Origin: Bacillus mesophilus
GTDB taxonomy: Bacteria; Bacillota; Bacilli; Bacillales; SA4
DNA length: 64,000 bases
NCBI RefSeq assembly: GCF_011008845.1
Contig: NZ_JAAIWM010000001.1
Coordinates: 1-64,000, forward strand
Direction: 5' to 3'
Shown piece after piece: positions 15,479-23,584 of this stretch. Within the stretch, counting starts at the first letter, position 1. Every line of letters begins with the position of its first letter. The notes under the pieces were generated by a model. The model made no database searches, was not told where the DNA came from, and was given only the letters and a program-made list of their open reading frames with translations. The position numbers and the translations under genes were made by a program.

Positions 15479-15669
15479 GCCGTTAATCAAGTAATTTCAA
15501 AGGTTTATTTTTAATCTGAATATTCTGATTAAGTCGGATGGCGTTTATGTTTGTCGAGTATTGTATATCGGTAGGTTTCTTTTTGTAAGTCAGGGTTTAT
15601 GTTATTTTTTTATAAACGACCATATTGGAAAGTTCTTTCCTACAAAAAGAGACTTTTATCATTACACAC

Positions 15670-15698
15670 TTGAACATTTCTCCTTTTTTTATGATAAT
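15670..15698 (+). promoter_or_regulatory. yneK promoter
   Basis: TTGAAC (15670-15675), a 17-bp spacer and GATAAT (15693-15698) precede the yneK ribosome binding site. Confidence 0.5.
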
Positions 15699-15733
15699 AG
15701 TAAGCATGTACGAATAATTTAGAGGTGAATGAT

Positions 15734-16171
15734 GTGCAACTGCAGCTTGAAGGATGGGCTTTATGGTTTACCCTCTTTTGGATCATCTTCTTACCTACCA
15801 TAATGGGAATAGGCGGATTTTTTATGTTTCGAAAATTCTTAAAGCGACTGCCTAAAGAAGATGGGATGAGTGAATTAGATTGGCAAGAGCGATATATAGA
15901 AATGACTTTGCATCTTTGGCCCACTGATCAAAAATTGTTTCTAGAGGATTTAGTGAAACCCGTTCCAGAACTTTTCCGAGATATTGCTCGTCAAAAGATC
16001 GCTGGTAAAATCGGAGAAATAGCCTTAGAGGAAAATGCTAAAGTTATTACACAGGATTTGGTTATTAGAGGATATATTATGGCAACACCTAAGCGTGATT
16101 ATAAGTTCTTAATTAGAACATTGCGCGAAAAGCAAATCGACCTATCTCCTTACAAAGGTTTGTTTTCATAA
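15734..16171 (+). CDS. yneK: YneK-like membrane-anchored protein (DUF2621)
   Basis: The start is taken as GTG 15734, six bases after AGAGGTG, because an earlier in-frame GTG at 15725 overlaps that site. The roughly 145-residue protein has one N-terminal membrane helix (about 8-30) and a basic cytoplasmic domain. Family and position beside ccdC match B. subtilis YneK, whose function is unknown. Confidence 0.8.
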   Translation: MQLQLEGWALWFTLFWIIFLPTIMGIGGFFMFRKFLKRLPKEDGMSELDWQERYIEMTLHLWPTDQKLFLEDLVKPVPELFRDIARQKIAGKIGEIALEENAKVITQDLVIRGYIMATPKRDYKFLIRTLREKQIDLSPYKGLFS

Positions 16172-16194
16172 CCACGACCTAATACTTGGAAATA

Positions 16195-16230
16195 AAAAGA
16201 ACGTCGAGAAAATATACTCAACGTTCTTTT
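16195..16230 (+). terminator. terminator of yneK
   Basis: AAAAGAACGT and ACGTTCTTTT form the stem base, with GAG/CTC extending it, followed by more T. Confidence 0.85.
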
Positions 16231-16349
16231 TTGTATTTTTATTTAGCAATGGTAAGTGCTTAAATATACCCAAGTGAGGAATCAGCATCTTAAGCTTACT
16301 ATAATTCTAGCTTTTTAGTTTGGATCATTCTTAAGTAGAAGTAATAAAA

Positions 16350-16381
16350 AGTACCAAATCCATAATAGAGGATTTGGTACT
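16350..16381 (-). terminator. terminator of ccdC
   Basis: AGTACCAAATCC and GGATTTGGTACT form a perfect 12-bp stem with loop ATAATAGA, flanked by A and T runs, so it is symmetrical. It abuts the ccdC stop codon. Confidence 0.85.
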
Positions 16382-16383
16382 TT

Positions 16384-16857
16384 TTATATAGTAGGTTGCT
16401 GAATTAGCTGGTCATTAAGCTTTTTGAATGAAAGGAACATTGCTACACGCCAAGGAATAATCATACCTAAAGCAAGTAAATAAAACATTCCACTTAATTC
16501 GCCTACATCTATAGTAGCACTTAACAAGCTTTTGAGAATAATCCGAAGAATTAGTAATCCAAACAAAATAAAGATAAACGCCTTTGAACGCTTTAAATAA
16601 ATTTCATTTTCTCTTACTTCAAACTGTGAGGTTTTGATTAAAAATATTGAAAATATTGCCCCTACACTTACTGCCTCAATAACCTGAAGTGGAGTAACTT
16701 GAAACATCGGAAATAAAAACATAAGTGAACCTGTACTCATAAAAATGGGTGGCAGGATGATTTTCCTAAGAGTTGCAGGCTTTTTTGCTGCTTTGATTCT
16801 AACAATGATTACTAGAGTTGCCATAACAATGGCAGCTACTGATGATAATAATACCAA
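16384..16857 (-). CDS. ccdC: CcdC membrane protein (cytochrome c biogenesis cluster)
   Basis: A 157-residue integral membrane protein with about five hydrophobic segments and a cytosolic basic loop, matching YneJ/CcdC of B. subtilis. It begins with TTG after AAAGGA. In B. subtilis it lies in the ccdA-yneI-ccdC group, but its exact role in cytochrome c maturation is not established. Here yneI and ccdA are upstream on the same strand, but a repeat and a terminator separate ccdC from yneI. Confidence 0.85.
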   Translation of the reverse strand: MVLLSSVAAIVMATLVIIVRIKAAKKPATLRKIILPPIFMSTGSLMFLFPMFQVTPLQVIEAVSVGAIFSIFLIKTSQFEVRENEIYLKRSKAFIFILFGLLILRIILKSLLSATIDVGELSGMFYLLALGMIIPWRVAMFLSFKKLNDQLIQQPTI

Positions 16858-16926
16858 CTATATCAATCCTTTTCATTCCTTTGAGTCATAAGACTCTCTT
16901 ATTATTATAACTCTATTACAAGAAAA

Positions 16927-16960
16927 AAAGCCATTTAAGTTTTATACTTAAGATGGCTTT
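16927..16960 (-). terminator. terminator of yneI
   Basis: On the minus strand AAAGCCATCTTAAG pairs with CTTAAATGGCTTT (one G-T pair) and is followed by T-rich DNA. It lies about 190 bp after yneI, beyond an intergenic repeat. Confidence 0.75.
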
Positions 16961-17024
16961 ATCTTTGTTTAGGAAATTATACAGTTTATCATTTGTTGAT
17001 AAATAAGGCAAGTGTATAGTAATT

Positions 17025-17141
17025 CAGCTCCAGCGCCCAGCCCCTCGAGGTCAAATAACCCTTCGAGAAAAAGGGGAAACCCACCCCTTTTTTCTCGAAG
17101 GAACATTTGCTTGTCGGGGCTAAACGGGGCGCTTACGCCTT
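17025..17141 (-). repeat. Bacillus-type intergenic repeat, copy 1 (longest)
   Basis: The minus strand reads AAGCGCCCCGTTTAGCCCCG, then ACAAGCAAATGTTCC, an internal 17-bp-class inverted repeat rich in TTCGAGAAAAAGGGG, then GGGGCTGGGCGCTGGAGC. The same termini recur at 19.2 kb and, degenerate, at 51.0 kb. These elements are common in Bacillus intergenic DNA. It fills the gap between yneI and ccdC. Confidence 0.85.
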
Positions 17142-17148
17142 TTGTTCT

Positions 17149-17508
17149 TTAACCTAACACACGATTAATGGCTTCAAGTACTCTATTTTCTTCAAAAGGC
17201 TTCACGATGAAATCCTTTGCTCCTGCTTCAATCGCCTCAACTACCATTTTCTGTTGTCCCATTGCTGAACACATAATAATTTTGACTAAAGGATCGCTTT
17301 CCTTGATTGCCTTTAAAGCGTCTAGACCATTCATTTCAGGCATTGTAATATCCATAGTTATTAAATCCGGCTTGAGTTCTTTATATAGCTCTATCGCTTG
17401 CTTACCATTTTCAGCCTCTCCAACTACCTCATGGTTTCCCTTATGAATGATTGACGCCAAAGTTAGTCTCATAAACTTTGCATCATCAACAATTAAAATT
17501 CTTGCCAT
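17149..17508 (-). CDS. yneI: CheY-like single-domain response regulator (YneI)
   Basis: A 119-residue receiver domain without an output domain. It has the acidic pair DD (9-10), phospho-acceptor Asp53 in ITMPEMNG context, Ser in MCSAM and Lys in IVKPF. It matches YneI, found between ccdA and ccdC in B. subtilis, whose kinase and target are unknown. GGGGGC precedes the ATG. Confidence 0.9.
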   Translation of the reverse strand: MARILIVDDAKFMRLTLASIIHKGNHEVVGEAENGKQAIELYKELKPDLITMDITMPEMNGLDALKAIKESDPLVKIIMCSAMGQQKMVVEAIEAGAKDFIVKPFEENRVLEAINRVLG

Positions 17509-17578
17509 TTAACAAGCTGCCCCCTTGAACAAACACATCTACAATATCATAATATTGTATCTTTCTATGTAGTTTCTC

Positions 17579-18001
17579 TTATTGATCTTCTGCAATGGAT
17601 AAAATGATGGTCATTGTTACACCAATGACCGTTAAATATACCCCTATATCAAAGAGTACAGCAGTAGCAAGGTGGGTTTTCCCAAGAATCGGCAGGTAAA
17701 AGTAGCCGTCTGTTTGACTTAAGAAAGGCTGTTCGAATATAAATGAACCTAGTCCTGTTGCCACAGCAATAGCAAGACCTAGAGCAATTAGAAATGTAAA
17801 TGGAACACGAATTACTTTTTTAATAGGTCCTAGCCCATACGTTAGATACATTAAAATGATTGCTCCAGCCGTCATTAAACCACCAATAAATCCTCCACCT
17901 GGCATATTATGACCCGCCAAAAATAACTTAAAGGAAAATGCCAATATAATAAAAACAATAATATTAGTAGTCGTTTTTAGTATTAAGTCATTTGTTCTCA
18001 T
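17579..18001 (-). CDS. MrpB/MnhB-like Na+/H+ antiporter subunit, orphan
   Basis: About 140 residues, starting at ATG 18001, six bases after GGGGGAG. It has four hydrophobic helices and the MrpB signature GHNMPGGGFIGGLM near residue 30-43. MrpB normally works only in a six- or seven-subunit Mrp antiporter. Here it stands alone between ccdA and yneI, an insertion relative to the B. subtilis order. Either it is a spare subunit for an Mrp complex encoded elsewhere, or it has another role. Confidence 0.88.
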   Translation of the reverse strand: MRTNDLILKTTTNIIVFIILAFSFKLFLAGHNMPGGGFIGGLMTAGAIILMYLTYGLGPIKKVIRVPFTFLIALGLAIAVATGLGSFIFEQPFLSQTDGYFYLPILGKTHLATAVLFDIGVYLTVIGVTMTIILSIAEDQ

Positions 18002-18076
18002 CCATCTCTCCCCCAATTATTAATAAGCTTTCCTTAAATTATAATACAAATTCACAATTTTTGCAGAGAACTCTAA

Positions 18077-18784
18077 TTAGAAACCAGTAAATCCTCCAAA
18101 CATATTAGTAAAGTAAATTGTAATTTTTGTCATCCAATCAAAGAAAAGGAAGATCCCCATGAATATCATTAAATAGCCACCAATTTTCATAATTTTTACA
18201 TTGTGTTTTTTAATCCATGTTAATTTTCCAACAAAGAAAGACATGATAAAAAACGGAATGGCAAATCCTAATATATAAGCTATCATATAGAGCATTCCTG
18301 ATCCAGGATTAGAGGCAGCTAACGTGATAACCGATAGTAGGATTGGTCCAGTACATGGAGTCCACCCTGCTGCAAAAGCAAGTCCTATTAAGAAAGATCC
18401 TATATAACCAGCAGGTCGATTTTTTACAGATACACGGTGATCCTTCATTAGGAATTCAGGCTTTAAAAGACCTACCACTACAAACCCTAGGAACACGATT
18501 AATATAGCACCTAACTGACGAATCAGATCTTGGTAGTTTGCAAAAAATAAGCCAATATAGGAAGTTCCAAATCCAATTGCGATGAAAATAACAGAAAAAC
18601 CAAGTAGGAAAAATAAGGTGTGTAAAAAACTTTTAAATTGAAGTTTTGTATTTTCATTTTTTAGCTCACTAACACTAATCCCCGTAATATAAGAAATAAA
18701 TGCGGGATATAGGGGTAAACAGCAAGGTGAGATAAATGATAAAAAACCTGCTCCAAACGCCAAGAATAGATTTAAATCAGCCAA
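18077..18784 (-). CDS. ccdA: CcdA cytochrome c biogenesis thiol-disulfide transporter
   Basis: A membrane protein of about 235 residues with six helices. CcdA passes electrons from cytoplasmic thioredoxin to extracytoplasmic thiol proteins for cytochrome c maturation and spore synthesis. The paired cysteine regions are seen in [12 protein letters not shown] (helix 1) and [12 protein letters not shown] (helix 4). TTG 18784 is chosen because GGGAG is nine bases upstream; TTG 18793 would touch it. Possibly one unit with the MrpB-like gene and yneI. Confidence 0.93.
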   Translation of the reverse strand: MADLNLFLAFGAGFLSFISPCCLPLYPAFISYITGISVSELKNENTKLQFKSFLHTLFFLLGFSVIFIAIGFGTSYIGLFFANYQDLIRQLGAILIVFLGFVVVGLLKPEFLMKDHRVSVKNRPAGYIGSFLIGLAFAAGWTPCTGPILLSVITLAASNPGSGMLYMIAYILGFAIPFFIMSFFVGKLTWIKKHNVKIMKIGGYLMIFMGIFLFFDWMTKITIYFTNMFGGFTGF

Positions 18785-18993
18785 CTTTAACAACTCCCAT
18801 TCTTCAATTACCTCTATTTTATCAAATGATCAGTGCATTTACCTTAATAAAGCATGACAGGTTTGTGTCAAAGTATCATATGCGAATTACATCAGAAGAT
18901 TCTACTCAATTATGTCTGGCTATCTTTGGAGATTGAATAAACTTTCAAAAGTCATTATACTTATACTATATTTGATAGGGAGGATCATGGCTT

Positions 18994-19158
18994 GTGAGCA
19001 AACATGAATTACTAGAGCTTATCGAACAAAAACGCCAAGAGTTATTTGAGGTTGTTGCTCAAAATGGTCTTTCATCCTTAACGACCATTGAATATAGTAA
19101 GCAGCTTGATGATTTACTAAATATGTATAACCGTTTGCATGTTAAATCTACTTATTAG
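18994..19158 (+). CDS. ynzD: Spo0E-like aspartyl-phosphate phosphatase (YnzD-like)
   Basis: A 54-residue protein starting with GTG after GGGAGG. It is a helical hairpin with the signature YSKQLDDLLNMY, matching the S-x-x-LD core of the Spo0E family, which dephosphorylates Spo0A-P and delays sporulation. The position beside ccdA matches B. subtilis ynzD. It is too short for most ORF thresholds. Confidence 0.85.
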   Translation: MSKHELLELIEQKRQELFEVVAQNGLSSLTTIEYSKQLDDLLNMYNRLHVKSTY

Positions 19159-19169
19159 ATGTATATAAG

Positions 19170-19240
19170 AAAAGCGCAAGTGCCTGTTCAGCCCCGATAA
19201 GCAAATGTTCCTTCGAGGGGCTGGGCGCTGGAGCTAGACA
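19170..19240 (+). repeat. Bacillus-type intergenic repeat, copy 2 (short form)
   Basis: Starts AAGCGCAAGTGCCTGTTCAG, continues CCCCGATAAGCAAATGTTCC and ends GGGGCTGGGCGCTGGAGC, sharing both ends with the copy at 17.0 kb but lacking its central hairpin. Confidence 0.85.
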
Positions 19241-19283
19241 TAGACTCCAATCGAAAAAACTTATACTTTCAAGAAATTCAAGA

Positions 19284-19309
19284 AAACACTAGCCTCTAGT
19301 GTTTTTATT
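19284..19309 (+). terminator. terminator after the Spo0E-like gene
   Basis: AAACACTAG and CTAGTGTTT form a 9-bp stem with loop CCT and are followed by T-rich DNA. Confidence 0.8.
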
Positions 19310-19344
19310 TTTTGGCAGAATTTATTGTGTTGCCTTACAATTTC

Positions 19345-19716
19345 TTATTTCTTTAGATCAGTTACTGTTTGGCTTGTAATTGTACCTTGATGGAAATATA
19401 ATTGCCATTTACCATCGATAAATTTCCATATCGAGCTTCGGAGGGTGTTTCTATTTCTTGATTTATCTTCTACAAAATAAGTGGACAGCACTACATCAAG
19501 CGATAAAGGGTACACTTCATGATTATGAATAGTCATCTCAGTTAAAACAACACCACCTTCAAGACATTCTTTTTTATCATACATAAACCCTGATGATCCA
19601 ATTTCAAAAAATTCATCTGCCAGTATTTGATTAAGTTCTTCACGACATTTACGAACATTGATATTTGTATGCTTCTCCTCTAACTCTTTTATGAGCTCTT
19701 TCAAGTTATGCTCCAT
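19345..19716 (-). CDS. DUF4440/SnoaL-like (NTF2-fold) protein
   Basis: A 123-residue protein; ATG 19716 is chosen six bases after AAAGGAGTG. The order of elements (N-terminal helices, LADEFFEIGSSGF, YPLSLDVVLSTYFVE, RSSIWKFIDGKWQLYFHQGT) is that of DUF4440 proteins with an NTF2-like cone fold. Such proteins are small-ligand binders or enzymes of unknown substrate. Single gene. Confidence 0.8.
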   Translation of the reverse strand: MEHNLKELIKELEEKHTNINVRKCREELNQILADEFFEIGSSGFMYDKKECLEGGVVLTEMTIHNHEVYPLSLDVVLSTYFVEDKSRNRNTLRSSIWKFIDGKWQLYFHQGTITSQTVTDLKK

Positions 19717-19853
19717 CGTTAACACTCCTTTTAATAGATGCTAGTGTTGAAGTTTGCTTCATCATTTAAGGGTGGACCCTAAAAACACTCGCTTTTCGCC
19801 CTATTTTAACAATCGTCTTCTAGTAAATAAATTTATTTTCCCTAATACTAAAA

Positions 19854-19881
19854 GCACACTAATTCCTAATCATTAGTGTGC
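19854..19881 (-). terminator. terminator of the ABC exporter pair
   Basis: GCACACTAAT and ATTAGTGTGC form a perfect 10-bp stem with an 8-base loop, 10 bp after the stop codon. Confidence 0.8.
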
Positions 19882-19891
19882 ACAAAACTTT

Positions 19892-21694
19892 TCATGAAAC
19901 AATATCCTCGATTTTATCAGTTACTTGATTTTGAAGCACATACATTTTATAGTATAACCCCTTCTGTTCTAGGAGTTCTTGATGTGTACCTCTTTCTGTT
20001 ATTTCTCCTTGATGTAAGACTAATATTTGTTCAGCATCTTGAATAGTGGAAAGTCTGTGAGCAATTGCAATGGTTGTACGTCCCTTCCTCATCTTAGCTA
20101 GTGCTTCTTGGATGTAACCTTCTGTTTCTGTGTCAATATTGGCGGTCGCTTCATCTAAAACAAGTATTTTAGGATTTGTAGCAATGGTTCTAGCAAAAGC
20201 AACAAGTTGTCTTTGACCGCTTGAAAAGGTTGTTCCTCTCTCCGATAGTTCATGTGCATATTGATCTGGTAGAGTTTCTATAAATTTATCCGCCTGAACA
20301 AATTGAGCAGCTTCCCTTATTTCTTTATCTGTTATTTCTTCATTATATAACTGAATATTCTTTTTGATGGAACCTGCAAATAAAAATGGATCTTGAAGCA
20401 CCAATCCTATTTTTTTACGAAGTTCATGATCCTGATACTCTTTAAGAGATTGACCATCAATTAAAATTTCACCACGGTTAGTCTCATAAAACCTCATAAA
20501 TATATTGATAATCGAACTTTTCCCGCTACCAGTATGACCGACCAAGGCAACCGTCTCACCGGGCTTTGCCACGAAAGATATATTTTTTAATACATCCCTC
20601 TGGCCATCATAGGAAAAGCTTATGTTTTTAAATTCTATTTCACCTTTTTCTATCTTAAATTCCTTGTTACCTGAAGCCTTTGGAGCGGTTTCCTCGTTAT
20701 CTAAAAGGTCGAAAACACGTGTCCCTGAAACAATAGCCTGCTGATACATAGAAAGTCTCATCATCATCTGGTTAACAGGTTCAAAGAATCGCTCTAAATA
20801 ATTTATAAATGCATATAATACACCAATTTCGATTGGACTATTAAAGGATGTAATGCCGAAAAAGCTTAGCACTAAAATTAATGAGCAGACATATATGAAA
20901 TCAATGGCAGGACGAAGTAGCAAGCCATTTAGCTTGATGTTCTTTACACCTGCTACATAATGCTCTTCATTAATAGTTGAAAATTCATTTCTTAATCGCT
21001 TTTCTTGTCGGAATACCTGAATAATCGCCATGCCTTGTAATGACTCATTGAGCTTTGCATTTAACTGACTCAATTTCTCTCTCAAATCATGAAAATATAT
21101 AGAGCTATATTTCCTATAGGTGTGCATTATGAGAAAAATAATCGGTATTATTCCCAAACAGAAGAAAGCTAGTTTTACATTCAATAAAAACATCGCTATG
21201 AATATTCCAACTAAAAAAAATAAATTTTGTACAAAAACAGATAAAACATCAGTAAAAAACTCTTTAATAGATTCTGTGTCATTTGTCACGCGCGACACAA
21301 TACTTCCACCCGGTGTTTTATCAAAAAACTTTAAACCTAGTGTTTGAACCTTTTCAAAAACATCAATTCTTAGCTGTTGTATGATATTCAAGGCGATTTT
21401 ATTAAAGGTAAACAACTGAAAATATTGAATAATCGTTTTGCCCACCAATACGATCACATAACTAATAGAAAGAAATAAAAGTGGACCATAAGGGAAGTTT
21501 TCTTTAACTAAATATTTATCAATAAACACTTTTACTAAGTAAGGACCAAGGATTTCTCCTATTGTACCAAATATTAATAATATAAATGCCAAAATTAACG
21601 GTTTCTTATGAGGTAATGTGTATGAGAGTAATCTCCATAAAACCTTCCGTTGCTCTTTTGCTCCGTTTTTATTTATTTGTTCATTCACTTCCAT
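19892..21694 (-). CDS. heterodimeric ABC multidrug exporter subunit (YheH/BmrD-like)
   Basis: A half-transporter of about 600 residues: six membrane helices (about 30-310) then an ATPase with Walker A GHTGSGKSS, a degenerate signature FSSGQRQLVAFAR and Walker B ILVLDEATANID. ATG 21694 follows GGAGG better than ATG 21709. It overlaps the partner gene by 14 bp, so the two are translated together. The pair resembles B. subtilis YheI/YheH (BmrCD), which exports drugs. BmrD is longer; this one lacks its extension. Substrate unknown. Confidence 0.9.
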   Translation of the reverse strand: MEVNEQINKNGAKEQRKVLWRLLSYTLPHKKPLILAFILLIFGTIGEILGPYLVKVFIDKYLVKENFPYGPLLFLSISYVIVLVGKTIIQYFQLFTFNKIALNIIQQLRIDVFEKVQTLGLKFFDKTPGGSIVSRVTNDTESIKEFFTDVLSVFVQNLFFLVGIFIAMFLLNVKLAFFCLGIIPIIFLIMHTYRKYSSIYFHDLREKLSQLNAKLNESLQGMAIIQVFRQEKRLRNEFSTINEEHYVAGVKNIKLNGLLLRPAIDFIYVCSLILVLSFFGITSFNSPIEIGVLYAFINYLERFFEPVNQMMMRLSMYQQAIVSGTRVFDLLDNEETAPKASGNKEFKIEKGEIEFKNISFSYDGQRDVLKNISFVAKPGETVALVGHTGSGKSSIINIFMRFYETNRGEILIDGQSLKEYQDHELRKKIGLVLQDPFLFAGSIKKNIQLYNEEITDKEIREAAQFVQADKFIETLPDQYAHELSERGTTFSSGQRQLVAFARTIATNPKILVLDEATANIDTETEGYIQEALAKMRKGRTTIAIAHRLSTIQDAEQILVLHQGEITERGTHQELLEQKGLYYKMYVLQNQVTDKIEDIVS

Positions 21695-23447
21695 GATGTG
21701 ATCCTCCATGCTCTACGAGGGATTCAAGCTGTTGGCGATTGTACATGTCTTTATACCAACCTTCTTGATTCATTAAATTGTGGTGAGTACCACGTTGTGA
21801 AATTCGCCCTTCTTCCAAGACAAGTATTAAATCAGCATGTTCAATTGCACTTAATCGATGTGAGGTAATAATCGTCGTTTTGCCATAACGATTGCTTCTT
21901 AAAGAAGATAAGATACTTTCCTCTGTCTTTGCATCAACAGCTGACAAGGAATCATCCAAAACTAATACTTCTGGATTAACTATTAGCGCTCTTGCAATAG
22001 AGATCCGTTGCTTTTGACCACCTGATAAAGAAACTCCTCGTTCCCCTACAATTGTCTCATAACCATCAGTAAATTGAGCTATGTCATCATGTATATTTGC
22101 TAGTTTAGCAGCTTCAATGATTTCTTGAAAGGAAGAGTTTGGTCTTGCGAATGCAATATTATCCGCAACAGTTGCTGAGAATAGAAAGTGATCCTGTGGA
22201 ACATATCCTATTGAGGCTCTTAAGGCATCACGATGATAGGATTGAATAGATTGAGATCCCATTAAAATCTGACCCTCATATCCTTCAAATTCTCTGATTA
22301 AAAGCTTTAATAAAGATGTTTTTCCAGATCCCGTTTTCCCAACGATCCCCAAGGTTTGCCCTTGTTCTAACGTAAAATGAATGTTGTCTAAAACTCTCTT
22401 ATCACTTTCAGGATACTGAAATGAATTTATTTGAAATGAAATGGACCCAGATGGCTTAGACGTGTTAGCACCTTCGTGATCAATGATATCTTCCTTTTCA
22501 GCTAAAAGCTCCTGAACACGGTCGTATGATGCTCTTCCACGTTCAACAATGTTGAATAGCCATCCAAATGCTAGCATGGGCCATATTAGCAACCCTAAAT
22601 AGGTCGTAAACGAAATAAGTTGACCAATCGTAAGTTCACCAGCTAATACAAATCTTGAACCAAATACAATGGCAAGAATGAAAGAAATACCAACAATAAA
22701 TGAGATTGTCGGATCAAATAATGCATCAATTCTTGCAACCGATACATTTTTATTCACAACATCTTTTGATTGAATTACAAATGATTCAGTATCTTCTTTT
22801 TCTTGTCCAAATGTCTTGATTACCTTAATTCCACTTATGCTTTCTTGAACCTTGTCGTTTAAAGAAGAGAAAGCCTCCTGTGCTTTATGAAAACGTTTAT
22901 GTAGTAACGTACCATAGTAATTGGTTAGTATTGCCATAAAAGGCATTGGTATTAGACAAATCAGTGTAAGTTTCCAGCTAATAGTAGTTGCCATTACGAT
23001 GATGACAAAGCTACCTGTAATGACTGAATCAACTAAAGTTAAAATCCCATCACCGGCTGTCTGTTGAACAGCTTGTAAGTCATTAGTTGAGTGCGCCATA
23101 AGGTCTCCCGTACGTCTACGTTGATAAAAGCGCGGTGACATCTTAGTAAAATGTTCATAAAGCTGATTTCTCAGCAAACGTGCCAATCTTACTGATGCAC
23201 CAAATATCATAATTCTCCATAAAAACCTTAGAACATAAACTGAAATAGCCATTCCAAGAAGTACCGCAATCCACTGTAATAAAATGTCTTTAGTCAGCGT
23301 TTTATTGTTAATATGGTCTACGATAATCCCTATAACTTTAGGTGGGATCAGCTCAAGAATTGCCACAAACGTTAGCAATAGTACTCCAAATCCATAGGAA
23401 CGCTTTTCAGCCTTGAAAAACCACCATAAATCCTTAAAAATACTCAT
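21681..23447 (-). CDS. heterodimeric ABC multidrug exporter subunit (YheI/BmrC-like)
   Basis: A 588-residue half-transporter with six helices and an ATPase with Walker A GKTGSGKTS, signature LSGGQKQRISIARAL and Walker B VLVLDDSLSAVD. Asp in place of the catalytic Glu after Walker B (LDDS) marks the degenerate site usual in heterodimeric exporters; the partner has the standard DE. N-terminal WWFFKAEKR and RTGDLMAHSTNDLQAV match YheI. No BmrB-type leader peptide is seen upstream. Confidence 0.92.
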   Translation of the reverse strand: MSIFKDLWWFFKAEKRSYGFGVLLLTFVAILELIPPKVIGIIVDHINNKTLTKDILLQWIAVLLGMAISVYVLRFLWRIMIFGASVRLARLLRNQLYEHFTKMSPRFYQRRRTGDLMAHSTNDLQAVQQTAGDGILTLVDSVITGSFVIIVMATTISWKLTLICLIPMPFMAILTNYYGTLLHKRFHKAQEAFSSLNDKVQESISGIKVIKTFGQEKEDTESFVIQSKDVVNKNVSVARIDALFDPTISFIVGISFILAIVFGSRFVLAGELTIGQLISFTTYLGLLIWPMLAFGWLFNIVERGRASYDRVQELLAEKEDIIDHEGANTSKPSGSISFQINSFQYPESDKRVLDNIHFTLEQGQTLGIVGKTGSGKTSLLKLLIREFEGYEGQILMGSQSIQSYHRDALRASIGYVPQDHFLFSATVADNIAFARPNSSFQEIIEAAKLANIHDDIAQFTDGYETIVGERGVSLSGGQKQRISIARALIVNPEVLVLDDSLSAVDAKTEESILSSLRSNRYGKTTIITSHRLSAIEHADLILVLEEGRISQRGTHHNLMNQEGWYKDMYNRQQLESLVEHGGSHHGSE

Positions 23448-23564
23448 GTTAGCACCATCCTAGTTACATTTCGAACATTAGTTTAGCACAAATTTACTAC
23501 AAAAGTTGAAATATTTTAAAATTTTAACTAACAAGTAAGTATTTTATTATTTCTTCATAAAAAA

Positions 23565-23584
23565 ATAGGAGCATATGCTCCTAT
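23565..23584 (-). terminator. terminator of mnmH
   Basis: ATAGGAGCATATGCTCCTAT is a perfect 20-bp palindrome followed on the minus strand by seven T. It overlaps the mnmH stop codon. Confidence 0.85.

Noticed and set aside
17025..17141. CRISPR-like repeat array
   Set aside because: Only one unit with an internal hairpin; no regular repeat-spacer pattern and no cas genes in the window.
23448..23580. BmrB-like leader peptide before the ABC exporter
   Set aside because: No small frame with a ribosome binding site or attenuator hairpin is seen there.
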